From: Acidimicrobiaceae bacterium
GTDB lineage: Bacteria; Actinomycetota; Acidimicrobiia; Acidimicrobiales; Ilumatobacteraceae
Reading direction: 5' to 3'
NCBI GenBank assembly: GCA_003455715.1
Contig: DMQJ01000029.1
Coordinates: 1,356-17,526, forward strand
Length of the DNA: 16,171 nucleotides
Shown here: piece by piece, positions 12,664 through 16,171 of the stretch
Numbering within the stretch: position 1 is the stretch's first letter
How the letters are laid out: every line of letters begins with the position of its first letter
Translations under genes and position numbers: made by a program
Notes under the pieces: generated by a model
What the model saw: only the letters and a program-made list of their open reading frames with translations
The model's database searches: none
Told to the model about the DNA's origin: nothing

Positions 12664-14602
12664 GGGCGTGCTCCGGAAGGGCGGAAGTGGGCTTGGGCGC
12701 CGACGCGGCGAAGGTGTTCGTGCTGCGGGCTCGCAGTCCATTGGCGATGACGACGATCTCGGCGACTTCGTGGATGGCGACCACCGCACCGAGGCCGAGC
12801 AGACCGGATGCAGCGGCGGGGATCAGGACGGTGATGATCATCCCGGACAGGATCAGGTTCTGGATCATGATCCGCCGTGTCTGTCGCGCATGGTCGATCA
12901 GGTCGGGCAGGTGGGTGAGGCTGTCACCCATGACGGCGATGTCGGCGGCCTCGACGGCGACGTCGCTGCCAGCGGCTCCCATGGCGATGCCAACGTCGGC
13001 AGCGGCGAGTGCGGGTGCGTCATTGATGCCGTCACCGACCATGGCTACGGGGCCATGGGTGCGGAGTCGTTCGATTGCGGTGAGCTTGTCCTCGGGGAGC
13101 AGTTCGCTGCGCAGGTCGTCGATGCCGGCCGCGGTTCCGATGGCGGTGGCGGTTCGGTGCTGGTCGCCGGTGAGCATGGCGACGTGCAGCCGGTGTCGTC
13201 GGCGGAGCTGATCGACCACATCGGCAGCTTCCGGGCGGACCTCGTCGCGCAGGGCGATCGCACCGATCGTGACGCCGTCTCGTTCGACCAGCACCACCGT
13301 GGCGCCGGCGGCTTGGAGTCGCTCGACGTCGGCGTGGAGGGTGGCGGGGTCGATGAAGCCGGGTTTGCCGACGCGCACCTTGGTGTCGCGGACGAGTCCG
13401 GTGAGCCCGGCGCCGATGTTGGTGGTCACCTCGTCCGCGTCGATGGCAACCGGTGCGCCGGCGACGATCGCCGCGGCGAGTGGGTGGTCGCTGAATCGCT
13501 CCAACGATGCGGCAAGTCGAAGCACCTCGGCGACGGTCGCGCCGGTGGCGGCGACGGTGTCGATGACCTGTGGTTGGTTGCGGGTGAGGGTGCCGGTCTT
13601 GTCGAACGCGATCGCTCTCACGGTGGCGAGTGCTTCGATCGCGTCGCCGCCCTTGATCACGAATCCGGCGCGAGTCGCGGCACCGACCGATGCGAACACG
13701 GTGACCGGCACTGCGATTGCGAACGCGCATGGTGAGGCGGCGACGAGCACAACCAGCGCCCGTTCGATCCACAGCTCCGAATCCCCGAACGCTGAGCCGA
13801 GCACGGCAATGGCAGCGGCGACGATCAGGATCGCCGGCACGAGCGGGCGGGCGACGCGATCGGCGAGGCGTTGCGCGCGGCCTTTGCGGTCCTGGGCCTC
13901 TTCGACGGCGTGCACGATCCGGGCCAGCGTGCTGTCGCTGGTCGCGACGGTCGCTTCGACGTCGAGGGTGCCGGTGGTGTTGATGCTGCCGGCGAACACC
14001 CGATCTCCCGGAGCGACGTCGATCGGGATCGACTCGCCGGTCACTGCCGACACGTCGAGCACCGATCGTCCGGAGCGCAGAACTCCGTCGGTCGGCATCC
14101 GCGCACCGGCGCGCAACACGACGATGTCACCAACGGTGAGCTCGTCGGTCGCGATCTCGATCAGATCCTCATCGCGGCGTACGACGGTGGTCGGCGGGAC
14201 GAGTGACAGCAACGCACGCAACCCGCGTCGGGCACGCGTCACGGCCCAATCCTCGAGGGCTTCGGACACCGAGAACAGGAAGCACAACGCTGCTGCCTCG
14301 CCGAGCTGGCCGAGCACCACGGCGCCGACCGCGGCGATCGTCATCAACAAGCCGACCCCGAGCCGGCCACGGCGCAACCCGCGCAGTGCCGACGGCGCAA
14401 ACGTAGACCCGCCACTGACGATCGCGATCACGAACACCACCGTCGACACGGCCTCGGCGCCGGAGAGTTCTGCGATCACACCGGTCAGCCACGACGCCGC
14501 GGCGACGCCAGCCGCGATCGTGCGCCACTCGACGCTCCGCTCCTCGCCCTCCGACGCCTCAGCGTCGACGTTCGATGCCGGTCCGCAACATGCGTCAGCC
14601 AT
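12656..14602 (-). CDS. P1B-type heavy-metal-translocating ATPase
   Basis: This 648-residue pump expels a transition or heavy metal using ATP. Motifs are TGES at 188-191, the metal-coordinating SPC of the sixth helix at 290-292, the phosphorylated DKTGT with Asp334, the nucleotide-binding His-Pro at 373-374, TGDQ and GDGIND at 523-528. The last helix has HEVAEIVVIANGLRA from 611. SPC with this His-Glu motif fits the divalent-metal (Zn/Cd/Co-like) branches better than the Cu branch, which has CPC. There is no N-terminal HMA domain, only a Cys5-Cys6 pair, and a short His-containing tail (EHAHA). ATG 14602 is chosen because it overlaps the upstream gene by 8 nt and starts at the Cys pair; a longer start at 14659 is less likely. 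The exact metal cannot be assigned. Confidence 0.95.
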   Translation of the reverse strand: MADACCGPASNVDAEASEGEERSVEWRTIAAGVAAASWLTGVIAELSGAEAVSTVVFVIAIVSGGSTFAPSALRGLRRGRLGVGLLMTIAAVGAVVLGQLGEAAALCFLFSVSEALEDWAVTRARRGLRALLSLVPPTTVVRRDEDLIEIATDELTVGDIVVLRAGARMPTDGVLRSGRSVLDVSAVTGESIPIDVAPGDRVFAGSINTTGTLDVEATVATSDSTLARIVHAVEEAQDRKGRAQRLADRVARPLVPAILIVAAAIAVLGSAFGDSELWIERALVVLVAASPCAFAIAVPVTVFASVGAATRAGFVIKGGDAIEALATVRAIAFDKTGTLTRNQPQVIDTVAATGATVAEVLRLAASLERFSDHPLAAAIVAGAPVAIDADEVTTNIGAGLTGLVRDTKVRVGKPGFIDPATLHADVERLQAAGATVVLVERDGVTIGAIALRDEVRPEAADVVDQLRRRHRLHVAMLTGDQHRTATAIGTAAGIDDLRSELLPEDKLTAIERLRTHGPVAMVGDGINDAPALAAADVGIAMGAAGSDVAVEAADIAVMGDSLTHLPDLIDHARQTRRIMIQNLILSGMIITVLIPAAASGLLGLGAVVAIHEVAEIVVIANGLRARSTNTFAASAPKPTSALPEHAHA

Positions 14603-15209
14603 CGGCGCCGATCCTTCCAAGCCGCGGCACGAAGCGTCCGACCCGCCGCGCGTATGCACCCCAGTCGGGCATCGCCGTTCGCAAGTACGGCTCCTCGACG
14701 GAACGAACCTGCACCTCGACCGCCACCACCAGCAAGAGCAGGGCGACGAGCGTCAGCATGGTCGGCGCCATCAGCGACAACCCGACCGCTGCGATCACCA
14801 TCCCCGTGAAGATCGGATTCCGCGCCCAACCGAACGGACCGTCGGTGACGAGCTCGGTTCGTTCGTTCGGGTCGACGCCGATCCGCCACGAGGTCCCCAT
14901 CGCCGATTGCGATGCCAAGGTCAGGACGCATCCGGCCGCGAACACCGCAACCCCGACAACGAGCATGACCGTGCCTGCCAGGGCATCCCACAGTCCTGTT
15001 ACCGACAACGCGGCGAGCGTCACGCCGGCGGTGCCGACCACGACGGCCGCCACGAAGAGGGCGCCGCTGACACGCGCAGTCCGGTCGTGGCGCTGCCAAC
15101 GGAACCCCGAGTCACCGGTGCGTCGACGGTGGACGAGCGTGCGTCCCGCGAACGCGACCGTCAGGAACCCGAGCTGCAACACCAGGGCGAGAACACCTCG
15201 ACCGTTCAC
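14595..15209 (-). CDS. Isoprenylcysteine carboxyl methyltransferase-family membrane protein
   Basis: This 204-residue integral membrane protein has about five hydrophobic segments and the family's C-terminal pattern: GTSWR at 105-109, GPFGWARNPIFTG at 124-136, then a long hydrophobic helix and VRSVEEPYL around 168-176, with RRVGRFVP near the end. Members use S-adenosylmethionine in the membrane, but bacterial substrates are mostly unknown and prenylated cysteine is unlikely here. The start is GTG 15209, overlapping the CDF stop in a GTGA junction. The gene overlaps the ATPase gene by 8 nt. Its place between two metal exporters suggests a role in membrane or metal stress, which is an inference from context only. 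Confidence 0.9.
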   Translation of the reverse strand: MNGRGVLALVLQLGFLTVAFAGRTLVHRRRTGDSGFRWQRHDRTARVSGALFVAAVVVGTAGVTLAALSVTGLWDALAGTVMLVVGVAVFAAGCVLTLASQSAMGTSWRIGVDPNERTELVTDGPFGWARNPIFTGMVIAAVGLSLMAPTMLTLVALLLLVVAVEVQVRSVEEPYLRTAMPDWGAYARRVGRFVPRLGRIGADG

Positions 15210-16111
15210 CAGGTCATCTCCTGGCAGTCGTGGTTGCCGGCGGTCTCGACCTGCAACGTGGCGTGCGAGAGGTGGAACCGTTCGGCGAGCACCGTTCGGG
15301 CTTGTTGCAGCACCGCCTGGGAATCAGCACCCTCGGTGATCCCGAGGTGCGCCGTGAGCACTTCCATCTCGCTCGTCAGCGTCCACACGTGCAAGTCGTG
15401 CACATCGGCCACTCCCTCGATATCGGTGAGGGCAGCGGTGACCGCCGGCAGATCGACGCCCTCGGGCGCTGCCTGTACCAGGATCCGCACCGCGTCCCGA
15501 CCGAGCCGCCACGCCCGCGGCAGGATGAACAGACCGATCCCGGCGCCGATCACCGGGTCGACCCAACCCCACCCGGTCACCCACATCAACCCGGCGGCCA
15601 CGATCACCCCGATCGACCCGAGTGTGTCGGCGACCACCTCGAAGTAGGCGCCACGCACGTTCAAGCTCTCGGTCGCCCCTTGGCGCAACAACATGAACGC
15701 GACCAGGTTCACCGCCAGCCCGATCACCCCGACGACCAACACCGGCACCGACGACACCTCCGGCGGGTCATCCAACCGACGGGCCGCCTCGACCAGCACG
15801 TAACCGGCGACCCCGAACAACAACACGGCGTTGGCGAGCGCCGCAAGGATCTCCAACCGGTACAACCCGAACGTGCGGTGCTGGGCCTGCTTGGCACGGT
15901 TGGCGGCGGTGATCGCCGCCAACGCCATCCCCAACCCGAGCGCATCGGTGGCCATGTGCCCGGCGTCGGACAGCAACGCCAACGAGTTCGCCGCCAGCCC
16001 GACCACCACCTGCACCACCAAGAATCCGGTGACGAGACCGAACGACCACCACAACCGGCCGGCGTGACGGGCGCCGGCGCGCAGGTCGACGTGACCGTGA
16101 TCGTGGCCCAT
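15206..16111 (-). CDS. czcD: CzcD-type cation diffusion facilitator
   Basis: This 301-residue cation/proton antiporter exports divalent metal such as zinc, cadmium or cobalt. It has a His-rich N-terminus (MGHDHGH), six predicted membrane helices and a cytosolic C-terminal domain containing DVHDLHVWTLT. The second-helix metal site is SDAGHMATD with His52 and Asp56. In the fifth helix the usual HxxxD is ExxxD (Glu158, Asp162). The C-terminal NHDCQ adds a possible soft ligand. The start ATG 16111 overlaps the stop of the upstream gene by 1 nt (TGATG), and the gene overlaps the methyltransferase by 4 nt, so this is the head of a coupled efflux cluster. The gene symbol is by family only. Confidence 0.93.
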   Translation of the reverse strand: MGHDHGHVDLRAGARHAGRLWWSFGLVTGFLVVQVVVGLAANSLALLSDAGHMATDALGLGMALAAITAANRAKQAQHRTFGLYRLEILAALANAVLLFGVAGYVLVEAARRLDDPPEVSSVPVLVVGVIGLAVNLVAFMLLRQGATESLNVRGAYFEVVADTLGSIGVIVAAGLMWVTGWGWVDPVIGAGIGLFILPRAWRLGRDAVRILVQAAPEGVDLPAVTAALTDIEGVADVHDLHVWTLTSEMEVLTAHLGITEGADSQAVLQQARTVLAERFHLSHATLQVETAGNHDCQEMTW

Positions 16112-16171
16112 CAGCGGACCCGATCCCGATGGCGCAGGTGCTCGCGTCCGATGTCGAGCAGCATCCGGACG
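16111..16171 (-). CDS. C-terminal tail of an unidentified gene, possibly a metal regulator
   Basis: Only the last 19 codons are inside the window, ending at a TGA that overlaps the CDF start (TGATG). The visible tail includes MLLDIGREHLRHRDR, a charged helix. An ArsR/SmtB-type repressor at the head of a metal operon would fit the place and the helical His-containing tail, but the fragment is too short to identify. Confidence 0.5.
   Translation of the reverse strand, partial: VRMLLDIGREHLRHRDRVR

Noticed and set aside
12200..13735. 511-codon plus-strand frame opposite DUF3703 and the ATPase
   Set aside because: No domain or motif is seen, and it covers three real minus-strand genes out of frame.
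13269..15647. 792-codon frame antisense to the ATPase and neighbouring genes
   Set aside because: It is a Ser/Thr/Ala/Arg-rich low-complexity translation typical of the antisense of GC-rich genes; the minus strand has clear families.
1..16171. CRISPR array, insertion sequence or riboswitch
   Set aside because: I saw no regularly spaced direct repeats, no transposase and no recognisable riboswitch core.

Overview
The window is high-GC DNA with dense, often overlapping genes. It has several ECF sigma/anti-sigma pairs, start codons lying a few bases downstream of TAnnnT boxes (leaderless genes), and SigE-type sigma factors. All of this points to an actinobacterium, and the protein flavour suggests Acidimicrobiia (Ilumatobacter-like). 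The lineage is an inference, because no rRNA or marker gene is present.

Region 1 (1-3460) looks like a small catabolic cluster. A class III aminotransferase, cut by the window start, runs leftward. Diverging from it are a Tat-exported flavin amine oxidase and, 9 bp further on, an M24-fold metalloenzyme. The latter carries all six metal ligands of the DMSP lyase DddP at identical spacing, but has Gly where I recall DddP having its proposed catalytic Asp.

Region 2 (3461-11600) looks like a genomic island. Two diverged copies of a ~189-nt unit flank it in the same orientation, each ending in a tRNA-like 3' half. Inside are three complete ECF sigma/anti-sigma pairs (one leftward, two rightward), a XRE antitoxin-like gene, a RelE/HigB-type toxin-like gene and a complete tyrosine recombinase. 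The toxin-like gene overlaps the 3' end of the integrase gene, so the two probably share a transcript. The antitoxin-like gene is convergent with the toxin, an unusual layout for a type II system. The integrase sits next to the right-hand tRNA-like unit, as expected for a tRNA-targeting element.

Region 3 (11766-16171) is a leftward metal-resistance cluster. In transcription order it holds the tail of an unidentified gene, a CzcD-type cation diffusion facilitator, an isoprenylcysteine methyltransferase-family membrane protein, a P1B-type ATPase, a DUF3703 protein and, after 61 nt, a Met/Trp/Cys-rich membrane-anchored protein. The first five are joined by 1-8 nt overlaps and are probably translated in a coupled way. 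The last protein contains a duplicated Cys/Trp/Met module that could bind metal outside the membrane.

Most promising leads: the paired tRNA-like units, the convergent toxin/antitoxin genes with the toxin tied to the integrase, the DddP-like enzyme with an altered active site, and the duplicated Cys/Met module.
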